Positions 18,906 through 30,963 of a stretch of DNA of 52,500 nucleotides are shown piece after piece (position 1 is the first letter of the stretch; every line of letters starts with the position of its first letter). The position numbers and the translations under genes are program-made. Under the pieces are notes generated by a model. The model made no database searches and was not told the DNA's origin. It worked only from the letters and a program-made list of their open reading frames with translations. The stretch is from Anaeromyces robustus (lineage: Eukaryota > Neocallimastigomycota > Neocallimastigomycetes > Neocallimastigales > Neocallimastigaceae), in assembly GCA_002104895.1 (NCBI GenBank), contig MCFG01000174.1, forward strand, positions 1 through 52,500, written 5' to 3'.

Positions 18906-21900
18906 CATTATCATTATCATCATTATCATTAATATTATTAACATCATTGACATCATTAATAACATTATTATTTTCATTATTACCTTCTTGAAGATTTTGT
19001 TGATCATCTGGTAATCCTTCTACTAAAAGTTTTACTAATTTTAAATTATTATTTTTACATGCATACATTAACGCTGTGTATTCAAAACTGGTCATAACAT
19101 CTCTATCAGCTCCATAAAGAATTAAAAATTTAGAAATTTCATAATTATTATTTCTACAAGCAATAATTAATGCAGAATTATCAATATTATCTAAGGCATT
19201 GATTTCTACTCCTTTATTAATTAAAAATTTTACTAATTCAAGGTTATTAAATTTACAAGCATACATTAAAAGAGTTTGTCCATAATTATGTGAAAATTGA
19301 ACATCAGCTCCATTTTCAATCAAATATTTTATAATAATAAAGATATCTTTAATCTTTTCTTCCTTAATATAATGATTATTTCTTGGATCAAAAGAATTAA
19401 TTAAATAATGAAGAGCTGTATTATAGTGTTTATTCCACATTTTAACATTGGCTCCATAATTCAATAATAATTGAACCATATTTACATTAGCTTTTTCACA
19501 GGCATCCATTAATGCTGTTCTATTATCACATGTACTATCTATGACATTGACATTAGCTCCATGTTCTAATAAATATTGAACTAAATCTATTTGGTTATTT
19601 GTACAAGCAGTAATTAAACCTTCCACTTTATAATAATTACTTGTTTTTACTAATAAATCACGCTCTTTTAAATAAGTTATGATTTCTGAATTTCCTGTTT
19701 CAATGGCATAAGTTATAGAATTTTTTTGTTTTATATCATAAATCATTAAATTTGCACCATGCTCTATTAAATACTTAACAATTTCAATATGTTCTTTGAT
19801 AATGGCTTTTACTAATGCAGTTTGTCTTTTAATATCAAATGAGTTGACATCAACATTTTTTTCTTCTACTAAATATTTTACTATTTCAAATTGATTATAA
19901 TCACTGGCTATAATTAAAGCAGTAGTTCTATCCTTAGCACGTGCATTAACATCTAATCCTAATTGAATTAAATGATCTACCAATTTAACATTATAACTTT
20001 TAGAAGCAAACATTAATGCTTGATAACCATAATCATTACAATGTTGAACATTAACTGCATGTTCAATTAAACAATTTACTATATCTTCATTTCCATTTTC
20101 ACATGCATACATTAAAGCTGTGTTACCACAATTATCAGTAGCATTAATATCTACTTTATGATCAATCAATTGTTTTACAATTTTAAAATTGTTACTTTTA
20201 CACGCTTTAATTAGTTCAGTTTCTCCATATTTACCTTTAATATTAACATTAATATCAGATTTATGATTAAATAAATATTCAACAATTTGGTCATTACCAT
20301 TTTCACAGGCACAAGATAAAGCAGTTAAACCATATTTACTAGTGACATTAATATCAGCTCCATGTTCAATTAAATATTTTACAATATCAATATTATTATT
20401 TTCACATGCATACATTAATACTGATTTTTCTTTAGCATCTTTAGCGTTGACATTAGCTCCATAATCAATTAAACTTTTTATCATCTCATATTGATCCTTT
20501 TTATTTTCTTTTGTATTTTGATGTTTTTCACAAGCTATCATTAAAAGTGTTTTTTTGAATTTATCATGCTTAAGTTCTGTGTCTCCTCCACATTTAATTA
20601 AATATTTAAATATTTCTACATTATTATTCATACATGCTTTAACTAAGGCAGTTAAACCATATTTATTATATATATTAATATTAGCATTATTATTCACTAA
20701 ATACTTTACAATATCATAATAATTATTTTCACTAGCAATCATTAATACTGTATTACCAATTTGGGATTGCTTATCAATATCTGCACCATGCTCAACTAAG
20801 TATTTAATTAATGGAAATTTATTGGTTTGACAAACTTTCATTAATAATGTTTCTCTTTTATCATTACAATAACAATTAACTTCAGCTCCGTAATTAATTA
20901 AACATTTTACTAATTCTAAATTATTATTTTTACATGCTATAATTAAAGCATTATCATCATTATTATTATCATCATAGTTGTAAATATTAATACTTTTATT
21001 AATATTAGCACCATGATTTAAAAGATATTTAACTAATTCAATATTATTATTTTTACAGGCTTCAATTAATGCAGTAGATTTTTTACCATTTTGGAAATTA
21101 ATATTAATACCAGAATCGATTAAATATTCTATTATATTTTTATGTCCATATTTACAAGCAACAATCAAAGCATTATTACTTGATTTGTCATATCTATTAA
21201 TATTAATTCCATTATTAATTAAAAATTTAACCATTTCTAAGTCATTCTCTTTACATGCCAATAATAAAACTGATGAAATGGAATTATTATTTTCATCTGT
21301 AATAACTGTTTTATCTTGTTCTATTAAATATTTAGCCATTGTTAAGTTATTATTATTACAAGCATATTCAAGTGCTGATAATCCTCTTACATCTTTATAG
21401 TTTAAATTGACATTTTGTTCTATAATATATTTAATCATATCCATATTATTATGTATACAAGCCATCATTAAAGTAGTTTTACCATCTTTTGAAATAGCAT
21501 TTATATTACCTCCATGATCTACTAAATACTTTAAAATTTCTAGGTTTTCATGACAACAAGCATATAATATTGCAGTGTAACCTGAACGATTATAAATATT
21601 TATATTTGCTTGATGTTCTACTAACATTTTAATAATTTCTAAATTATTATTTTTACAAGCATAAATCAATGCGGTTTGTCCATAATTACTAAGAGCATTT
21701 ACATCTGCACCATTATCGATTAAATATTGAACAATTTGAACATTTGAATTTTTACATGCCATCATTAGTTCATTTATTCCAAACATAGATTTATTATTCA
21801 AAGTAGCATGGTTCTCAATTAAATATTTAACTATATCAAAATGGTTATTTTCAACTGCAAACATTAATGCTGTATATTCAGAATTATTAGTATTATTTAT

Positions 21901-24105
21901 ATTAGCGTTAGATTGATTAATTAAAAATTTAACAATTTCTATTTTTCCTCCTATACATGCTTTCATTAACGGAGTATAACCATATTCATCAATATCATTT
22001 ACATCATAACCATATTTGATCAGATCTTGTACCCTTTCATATTCACCGGATAAACACTTATTCATTAATGGATTATCACCAATGAGTGTAGAATGTTTAT
22101 TCACATAAGATTTTTGATTTTCAAAGAAATCAACAATATTCCAATAACCATATTCAATTGCTGAGTATAACGGTGATTTATCATTATTTTGATTATAAGC
22201 ATCTACAGTAACCCCTTGTTCAAATAAATATTTTATTATTTCTAAATATCCATTCTTACAAGCAATCATAATTGGTGTTGTACCATAATGATCAGGCTTG
22301 TTGATATCAGCACCATGCTCTACAAGATATTTTACAATATTAATATCAGGAAAAGCATTAATTATAGATGTACCACTATAATTTGATATAGCATTAACAT
22401 CAGCACCCTGTTCTACAAGGTATTTTATCATTTCTATATCTTTATTTCTACATGCTGTCATTAAAATTGTTTCTTCTACGTCTGGTTTGATGTTAGGATC
22501 GGCACCATTTTCTATTAGATATTTTACAATTTCATGATTTCCTTCTTTATAAGCTATATGTAATAAAGATTTATTACCATCATCAACTAAATCAAGAGTT
22601 CCATATTTATTTTTAAAATATTTTATAATTTCTAAATTTCCTGATTTTATATAATATTCAAATGGAGCGCAAGGATTAATGGATGTACTATAATCAATTA
22701 AATATTTACTTGTTAAATAATCTGTTTGATTACTTTTTAATTCATCATATATGTTTGCACCATATTCAATTAAATATTCATATAATTCTTTTTTATCTTC
22801 TTCTTCTTCATCACTAGCAATAATGAATTTTTCATTAAAATTGTCAGCTCCGTGATTTAATAAATATTTAATATCATCTATACAATCCATATTATAATAA
22901 TTATAGTTATTTATTAGATATAATAATCCTGATTTTCCTTCGTAATTATCCTTAATTTTTATGTTTGCACCATGTTCTGTTATATATTTTATAGCATTAC
23001 TATTATCATTTTCACATTCATTTATAATAAATGGTTTAGATGCATAATCATTTTCATCATAATTATCTAAATCTACACCTTGCTCTACCAAGAAATCAAC
23101 TATTTCATAATCCTCATCATAAAAGCAAGAACTTAAAACCTCATTTAAATTAAAATATTGATTATATATATTAGGATTAGGATGGAATTTTTTTAAGTAT
23201 TGAAATAATTCAGAATCCCACATTTCAGGATATTCATTTTTTGAAAAATTGTTATAAAATATTTTAACATTATTATTCAATAAATAATTTATTTCTTTTT
23301 CATTTCCTTCATTGTATAAGTTACGAAAATAGTTAATAGGAATTTGAATAACAGTATCTTCGATATATTCCTTATGTAATTTTTTTAATTGATTTTTTGT
23401 TATTTTTATTTTATTTTTTGAATTTTGAATTAGAATTAGAATATATTTTTTCATGTACTCGCGATACTCTTTTATTACAAGATTTAAATATTTATTAAAA
23501 TTCTCTCTATTTTGATCACTACTATTTTTGGTAAAAATTTCTTTAGGATACGAATTATCTAAATTATTTTCATCGGAAGCTGCATATAATCTTTCAAGGA
23601 AATAATTTACATTTACCTTTTTATTATATAATAATTTAAATGTTTCAATATTTAATAAATCAAGATTATAAATATATATTAATAAATTTTCACCACGCCT
23701 ATTACAAAAATTAATGTCGGCTCCTTTATCTTCTAACATATTAAATATTTTAATATATTGTTGATTGAAAAAGAATGGTTTTTTATTATCACTATCGGTA
23801 ATTTCTTGTTTTGGTATTGCATATTCCAATGCAATAAACAATGGAATTTCATTTTGTTTAGTTTCATAATTTAGACTAGTTTTATATTTTTTGCAGTTTT
23901 CAATAATAAATTCGATCACAGGTAATGAACAATTATTTTTAATTGAATAAATTAATAAATCAAATTCTTTAGTAATTAAATCGTCAAATTCAAAATCATT
24001 TATCTTAACTAACGTTTTCAATTTATCCAAAATACTTTCTTCTTTTGAACTTAATATTTTTTTAATTTCAGAAATATTAATGTTATTTTCTCTTTGAGTG
24101 GCCAT
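16909..24105 (-). CDS. ANK1: giant ankyrin-repeat protein (2398 aa)
   Basis: This is an intronless ORF beginning MATQRENN. Residues 1 to about 330 are a non-canonical N-terminal region with a few weak ankyrin-like helices (LLIYSIKNNCSLPVIEFIIE, YKTSLNYETKQ). From about 370 to the end, dozens of 33-residue ankyrin units follow, with the consensus ALMYACENNNLEIVKYLIEHGADIN. Such solenoids bind proteins; no enzymatic domain, signal peptide or membrane segment is visible, so the location is probably cytosolic. Low-complexity insertions sit between units: an Asp-Asn run at about 1706-1773, and Asn runs near 1970-1985 and 2255-2290. It is collinear with ANK2 across its length. The C-terminus is truncated by about 48 residues by a frameshift. 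A specific partner cannot be inferred. Confidence 0.92.
18786..18985 (-). repeat. Asp-Asn (ND)n coding expansion within ANK1
   Basis: The plus strand shows (CATTAT)n, which is (AATGAT)n on the coding strand, for about 150 bp with ragged edges. It encodes about 65 residues of alternating Asn and Asp between two ankyrin units. ANK2 has no such insertion at the matching point, so the expansion arose after duplication. Confidence 0.9.
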
Positions 24106-24391
24106 TATTTATTATGGAATTATTTAATTTTATATAGTAGTTATCAGTGTATAAAAAATATATGAAAAATAACTGAAATTCAAATCTTATAAAATATCTT
24201 TCGATAAAACAATAATGAAAGCGTTTAAGAGGATTTATATTTGTATTTATATATTTAATATCTTTATTTTTCTTTCTTTTTTTTTTTTTTTTTTTTAAGT
24301 ATTCTATATAATCCATGAAGTATGTTAATTTGTGGTTAAGTATTGATAATTATTGAATATATAAATGAATGGATGAATAAAAAATATAATG

Positions 24392-24501
<110 letters not shown>

Positions 24502-24600
24502 GATAAATATAATTAATTATATAAGTATTATTTTGAAATTGAACTTTATTTAAAAATTTGACACCCACAATTTAATTTATAACAACCAATAAAAAAAATA

Positions 24601-24952
24601 CTTATTTTTTTACAATAACATCAAAATCAACAATAAAAAATTGTTTATTGGCTAAAAAAAAGAAAAGTAAAAAACAAATGTGGTATGATAATGATTTAAT
24701 ATATAATTGTTGATTTATAATAATAATAAAAAAAAAAAAAATAAAAAATAAATGTGGTATGATAATGATTTAATATATAATTATTGATTTATAATAATAA
24801 AAAAAAATAACAATAAGTATTTTAATACTAATTTTTTTACAATAACATCAAATCAACAATATAAAATTGTTTATTGGCTAAAAAAAAAGTTAAAAACAAA
24901 TGTGGTATGATAATGATTTTATATATAATCAATGATTTATAATTTAAAACAA
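24601..24952. repeat. Three-copy direct repeat, two long and one partial
   Basis: The block acaataacatcaa..ttgtttattggctaaa...aaatgtggtatgataatg occurs in full at about 24610-24724 and 24838-24950. Its second half alone lies between them at about 24749-24802. Copies are nearly identical, so the duplication is recent. Confidence 0.9.
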
Positions 24953-24994
24953 AAATATTAAAATATATAAATATGTTGAGTATAACGATATTAA

Positions 24995-25860
<866 letters not shown>

Positions 25861-26325
25861 GAAGATTCAAAAAAAAATCGGACGTGGAAAAATACAAAAT
25901 AAAATATATATATATATATGATACTACTTTATCTTTTATTTATAAAAAAAATAATTATTAATATTATTTATAATAATACTATAAAAAACTAAAAATAAAA
26001 ATAAAAAAAGTATTATATAAATATAAAAATTTTTATTATATATTATACCAAAATAAATTATTTAAATTTTTTTTTAGTATATATTATTGTTATTTATAAA
26101 TACTATTTCCTTTTTTTTTTTATTAAAAATGATAATAAAAAAAAAAAGGAAATAATAAAAGAGAAAATAATTATTTAATATTAGTACATAATTAATAATA
26201 TAATAAAAATAATAAATATATATATATATATATCTGTTTAAAATTATTATAAAACTTGAATAATTATTATAAATACTTATTTAAAATTTCTAATTGATGA
26301 AATAAGTTAAATGCAAATGATTTAA

Positions 26326-26356
<31 letters not shown>

Positions 26357-26653
26357 TTTAAAAAAATTTGAATCCACATTAATGTTTTAAGAAAAAAGAT
26401 ATAATCAATTAAAATTTCTTTAAATCTAATTCTTTATTATATTTACTTTTTTTTTAAAGTTATATAAAAAATAAATGTATTTATAATGAAATTCGAAAAA
26501 ATAAGAGTTTTCTTTTAAAATATTTTAATAAAAGATTAAGTATTTATGCTTGATTCAATAATTTTATTTTATTTAAATATACATTTATATCAATAAATTA
26601 TAACTATTAAAAAAATAAAATAGTAATAGCAAATAATAATATATTTTTCTTTC

Positions 26654-26686
<33 letters not shown>

Positions 26687-26701
26687 GAAAATATAAAAAT
26701 T

Positions 26702-26752
26702 ATTTTTGAAAAAAAATAAAAAATTTTATAATTAAATCGTACGTATATGTCA

Positions 26753-26793
<41 letters not shown>

Positions 26794-26942
26794 AAGTTAA
26801 TAAATAAATATGTTAAAATATATTTAAATTGAAAATTAAAAATTATTGCTGTTTATTAGTTATCATAATTTACACTTAAAAATAAAATAAAATTTTTGAA
26901 AAAAAATAAAAAATTTTATAATTAAATCGTACGTATATGTCA

Positions 26943-26999
<57 letters not shown>

Positions 27000-27105
27000 A
27001 ATTAATTAAGTTAATAAATAAATATGTTAAAATATATTTAAATTGAAAATTAAAAATTATTGCTGTTTATTAGTTATCATAATTTACACTTAAAAATAAA
27101 ATAAA
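26702..27105. repeat. Tandem duplication of a ~190-210-bp non-coding block
   Basis: Copy 1 is at about 26703-26890 and copy 2 at 26893-27105. Both contain ttaaatcgtacgtatatgtc, an AAAT array and attgctgtttattagttatc. Apart from the number of AAAT units (copy 2 has more, plus an extra attaatta), the copies look identical. Confidence 0.92.
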
Positions 27106-27214
27106 ATAAACACAATATTTCTATTTAATATAATTAAAATTTAATAATAATGATTTTTATATAATATTTTCTTATTAAAATAAAATGTTTTTATAAAAAT
27201 TAACGATCGTCAAC

Positions 27215-27335
27215 TTTTTTACCATAGAGGATATTTTACCATAGCCTCTACTAGGAAGTTAGTTTACTTATTAATATAATTATATACGATTTTCCAACTG
27301 TCGAGTAAACGTTGCATAATCGAGTCTTTTTATAT
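27215..27335 (-). pseudogene. Short coding relic, family unknown
   Basis: A GC-richer patch. The minus strand reads DSIMQRLLDSWKIVYNYINK, a stop, then TNFLVEAMVKYPLW. I do not recognise the family. It may be chance, but the base composition differs sharply from its flanks. Confidence 0.3.
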
Positions 27336-28014
27336 CTTTTATTTCCTTTTTCTATTGAATATATTATAATATGTAATAAACGTATATTAAATTTACATAT
27401 ATGATTACAATAATAATTTATCACATGTTAAAATTTTATTTTTCACTGTATAAATCCTGTGTGATTGTTTCTTAGCCTTACGGCTTACTATTTGTACTTT
27501 TTCTTCAATTTATTTGTTGTATACTGAAATATGTTCTGTCCGTATATTAAATAATAATAATAAATAATAAATAAATAAATAATATATATAATATTATTTT
27601 TTTTAATACAATATTAATAAAATTGTAATGGTATTGGTTTTGATTGTAATGTGTTATACTAGTGATAATCTTTTATAATATTTATAAAAGATTGTATATA
27701 ATTTATTTTTTTATAATTATTTATATAATATATAATTTGTATTTAGCGTGTCCATATTATATTTAATTTTTATCTTTTTGATTATTTTAATATAATCACC
27801 TGTTCTTCCATTATCAATTCAACTATCTAATATTATTATGACATCTAATATTATTTGGATAATACAGTCATTCTTTCAGTAAAATATTGATCATTATTTT
27901 TATTATTTTAAAAGTAAACATATATTTTTGTAAAATATAATTTCATTTATTGATATCATAAATAGTAAATTTGAAAATTTCTTCATTTTCTTAATTATTT
28001 TTATTCTTTAGTAT

Positions 28015-28145
28015 AATTGTAAAGCAATGAGCTCTTCCTGCTATTTATTCCACAGAGTTAAGGATTCCCATGTGTGGCAGCCTATTATAACAACAATGAT
28101 TTCCTTTCCAATGTTTGACTGGAACAATAGTAACAGATAGATATA
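28015..28145 (-). pseudogene. Coding relic, possibly of a fungal dockerin (CBM10-like) module
   Basis: A GC-richer island. The minus strand reads SVTIVPVKHWKGNHCCYN, then RLPHMGILNSVE and a stop. The GxxCCxN and (W/M)GxxN spacing recalls fungal dockerins (G-[YN]-x-CC ... WGVEN-x-WCGI), with a missing middle of roughly ten residues and W changed to M. This is a weak resemblance; an unrelated relic is equally possible. Confidence 0.25.
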
Positions 28146-28929
28146 TTATATACTAGACTTTATAATATAATTGTTATAAATAAAAATATAATATGTATGA
28201 TCTATTTATTTATTTATTTATTTATTTATTTATTGTATTATGTAGTATTTAATAATATATTTTATGCATAAAAAATAAATAACAATTTAAGTATTTTTTT
28301 AAAATGTATTTTTTTTAAAAAAAATATATTAATTATTGATAAAAAAAATTTTTTTTCTATTGGTTATTTTAAATTAAAAAAAAATATTAAAAAAAAATTT
28401 TGTTAATATACAAAGTATACAAAATTAAGTTAAAAAAATAAACTTTTGTTTTTTTTTCTTTCCATAAACCATGTGCATTTTATTTAAAGAATAGGTCTTA
28501 TTTTATAACCAGATTTATAATAACCTATTAGATTAATTCTATAGTGAAAAAATAATTATTATTAACAATCAAAAATGTAAATATAATAAAGAATTCATTA
28601 AAAAATTTTTTTTTTCTTTTTTCCTGTTAATTTGTTATTATTATGTAGTATTTCATTTTTGTTGTTCAATTTATTATTTTTTTTTTTTTTTAATTTTTTG
28701 TTTATTATTATTATTTATTTATTATTTAATTTATTATTGTTATTCATTTTGTTATTAAAAATTTCTATTAGTATTACAAATTATTCCTATATATATATTA
28801 AATAATTTTATATTTTCATTTATTATTTATTAAATATTTTTAACAAATTTTATTTTATTTAATAATTAATTACTCATTATTTTTATATAAAATTTTTATT
28901 ATTAAATAAGGTTTATAATTATTAAATGT

Positions 28930-29043
28930 TATAATAATAATTAATTTTATTTAATTAATTAAAAAATACAAAATATTTCAATAACAATATAATAATAATT
29001 AATTTTATTTAATTAATTAAAAAATACAAAATATTTCAATATT
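28930..29043. repeat. 58-bp tandem duplication
   Basis: The block tataataataattaatttt...aaatacaaaatatttcaat occurs at 28930-28984 and again at 28988-29043 with no visible substitution. Confidence 0.9.
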
Positions 29044-29170
29044 ATTATTATTTTTTTGTTCTGGGATTCATTATTAATAAATAATGAATTTTAATAATAT
29101 AATTTTCATATATTATTTTATATTTTAATGTATACAGAAAATGTTCATTTAAAGCAATTTTTTTATTTTG

Positions 29171-29225
29171 TTTTATAATATAAAGAATAGTATGGAAATT
29201 CCATACTATTATTTATATTATAAAA
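29171..29225. promoter_or_regulatory. 55-bp near-perfect inverted repeat in the defensin-like gene promoter
   Basis: Left arm 29171-29197 (ttttataatataaa, g, aatagtatggaa), one central base, right arm 29199-29225. The 27-bp arms match except at one position. It lies about 40 bp upstream of the TATA box and 140 bp upstream of the ATG. It could be a transcription-factor palindrome, a cruciform, or a small MITE footprint. It is the only G/C-containing long palindrome in the window. Confidence 0.85.
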
Positions 29226-29265
29226 AATAATTAAAAAAATTATTTTCTATATTTTTTGAAAAAAG

Positions 29266-29274
29266 TATAAAAGG
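29266..29274 (+). promoter_or_regulatory. TATA box of the defensin-like gene
   Basis: TATAAAAGG, 92 bp upstream of the ATG at 29366. It is followed by an A-rich leader of about 60-70 nt if transcription starts about 30 bp downstream. Confidence 0.7.
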
Positions 29275-29365
29275 AAAGAAATTTAAACAAAGAAAAAATT
29301 TAAAACACAAAAACATTTGTTCTTCAGTAAGAATAAAAAATAAATTTGGAAAAATTATATTAAAA

Positions 29366-29584
29366 ATGCGTTTCAATACTGAATTACTTTTATCTTTATT
29401 AGCTACTGTACTTCTCTTCGGAACTTCTGAAGCTGTACCAAATGGTTACAGTTGTGGCCCTGAAAAAATTGGTACATGTCAAAACTATAAGGGTGGTTGT
29501 CAACCAAGTTTTATGAAACTTTCTGATTCTGACAGTAAAGTTTGTGATGATGGATATTGTTGTATAAGATATACTAATCTGTAA
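29366..29584 (+). CDS. Small secreted six-cysteine peptide, big-defensin/beta-defensin-like
   Basis: 72 residues, one exon. Residues 1-23 are a strong signal peptide (MRFNTELLLSLLATVLLFGT, then SEA), leaving a mature chain of about 49 residues. Cysteines are at 30, 38, 45, 60, 65 and 66: C-x7-C-x6-C-x14-C-x4-CC. Animal big defensins have C-x6-C-x3-C-x13/14-C-x4-CC, and beta-defensins also end in CC, so the order and the last two spacings match well and the first two are longer. The mature peptide is about neutral (five acidic, five basic), unlike most cationic defensins. Secretion is well supported; antimicrobial action is inference. A TATA box and an unusual palindrome lie just upstream, suggesting a strongly or inducibly expressed gene. 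It could also be another cysteine-knot small secreted protein. Confidence 0.85.
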   Translation: MRFNTELLLSLLATVLLFGTSEAVPNGYSCGPEKIGTCQNYKGGCQPSFMKLSDSDSKVCDDGYCCIRYTNL

Positions 29585-30963
29585 TTTTGTATAATTTAAT
29601 ATTTTTTTTTTTTTAACATATATGAAACTTTGTTATTAATAAGTCAATATATTGCGGTATACAATACATAATTATATAAGATATATATTGCAACTTTATA
29701 TCAAGGTAGTTATCCAACAAAAAAAGAAAAGAATATATATTAGATTTCGTACCTATAATAGTGAATAAAAGAAAAAAAAGTACAAAAGTAGTAATATTCA
29801 ATGAAAAAAAATCTAAAAAAAAAAAAAAAATAAAACTAAAAATAAAATTAAAATAAAAAAAAAATAAATGTAAAATAAATTAAAATAAATAAAAAAAATA
29901 AGATTTTCATAAAAAATATTTTATTATTATTATTATTATAAATTTTAAAGTTTTATTTTTTTTTTTAATTTGTATATTTATTCTGAAGTTTTTTTTTTAT
30001 TCTTAACAATTATTATTGTTTTAATTTATTATTTCAAACTTTGATAGTATTGGAAGAAAAGATCCATATATTGTTGGACTATCGCATTAACTTAACCCTT
30101 ATTATGCCAATCATATTCAAGTCTTGTTATGTTCTTGTCAATTGGTATAATAGCTGTAAGATATCACCGGACGATCGCTAGGGTGTCAATGTCGAAATGA
30201 TAAAGTAGAGAATTTGTTCTGATACGGATACTTATGCTAGCACCGGTGATGGTGTTTCATTTGTTGAATGGGTTGAATGGGAGAAGCTAGAAGTATAAAT
30301 ACTTCGTTTTTTTGTTTGAAATTTATTCTTTTGATTAATATCTATAATAAATTTTTATTTTATTTTTTTTTTAATTACTTTTATTTTTTTTTTTTACATT
30401 CATGTATTATATTTTATGTGCGTAATATATTGTTTTATGTTCGTATAAATTAAATAATTTTGAATAAAAGCAAACTTCTATAAAGTCTAAAAAAAAAAAA
30501 AAGGTATGAACTCCTTTTCAAAAGTTCATCCGAGTCTTCTGATCTTGATTCAAAATTTTTAAATTTTCGAAATTTTATTTTCAACAAAAAAAAAAAAAAA
30601 AAAAAAAATTAAACAATTTGTTTTGGCATAATACATAATAAAATTTTAAAATTTTTAAATTTAATATTTTAACATTTATACACACATTACTTTTTTTTTT
30701 TTTAATTTTTTATTTTGTTTATATTTTTTCTTATTTTATTGTATTATTATTATTATTATTATTTGTTAGAAAACAACGAATATTAAATAAGGAATTTCAA
30801 ATATATTAAAATAAAGTTAAAATAAATTTCGATATTAAAATTAATTAATTTTAATATAAGTTTTATTTTATTTTATTATATATACAGAAAAAAGAAGATA
30901 AATTTAAAAAATAATTATAATTTTTGTTTTTTAATAAACAAATATTTTATATTTAAAAATAAA
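29585..30963. other. Spacer between the defensin-like gene and ANK2
   Basis: AT-rich spacer with one GC-richer relic (30050-30297). Long T and A tracts fill the rest. Confidence 0.6.
30050..30297 (+). pseudogene. Coding relic, family unknown
   Basis: A 250-bp GC-richer island. One frame gives EEKIHILLDYRINLTLIMPI then NSCKISPDDR, stop, GVNVEMIK, stop, and finally SDTDTYASTGDGVSFVEWVE ending at a TAA. A second frame gives IGRKDPYIVGLSH at the start, so a frameshift is likely. It looks like the C-terminal end of a decayed protein gene. I do not recognise it. Confidence 0.4.

Noticed and set aside
16909-24105. ANK1/ANK2 as bacterial or viral ankyrin effectors acquired by transfer
   Set aside because: Intronless status and ankyrin content alone are not evidence. 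Codon use and Asn-rich insertions match the host genes, and no flanking mobile element is visible.
29613-29801. 62-codon minus-strand frame with a hydrophobic start
   Set aside because: Composition is that of AT-rich spacer, with no family signal and no promoter context; probably chance.
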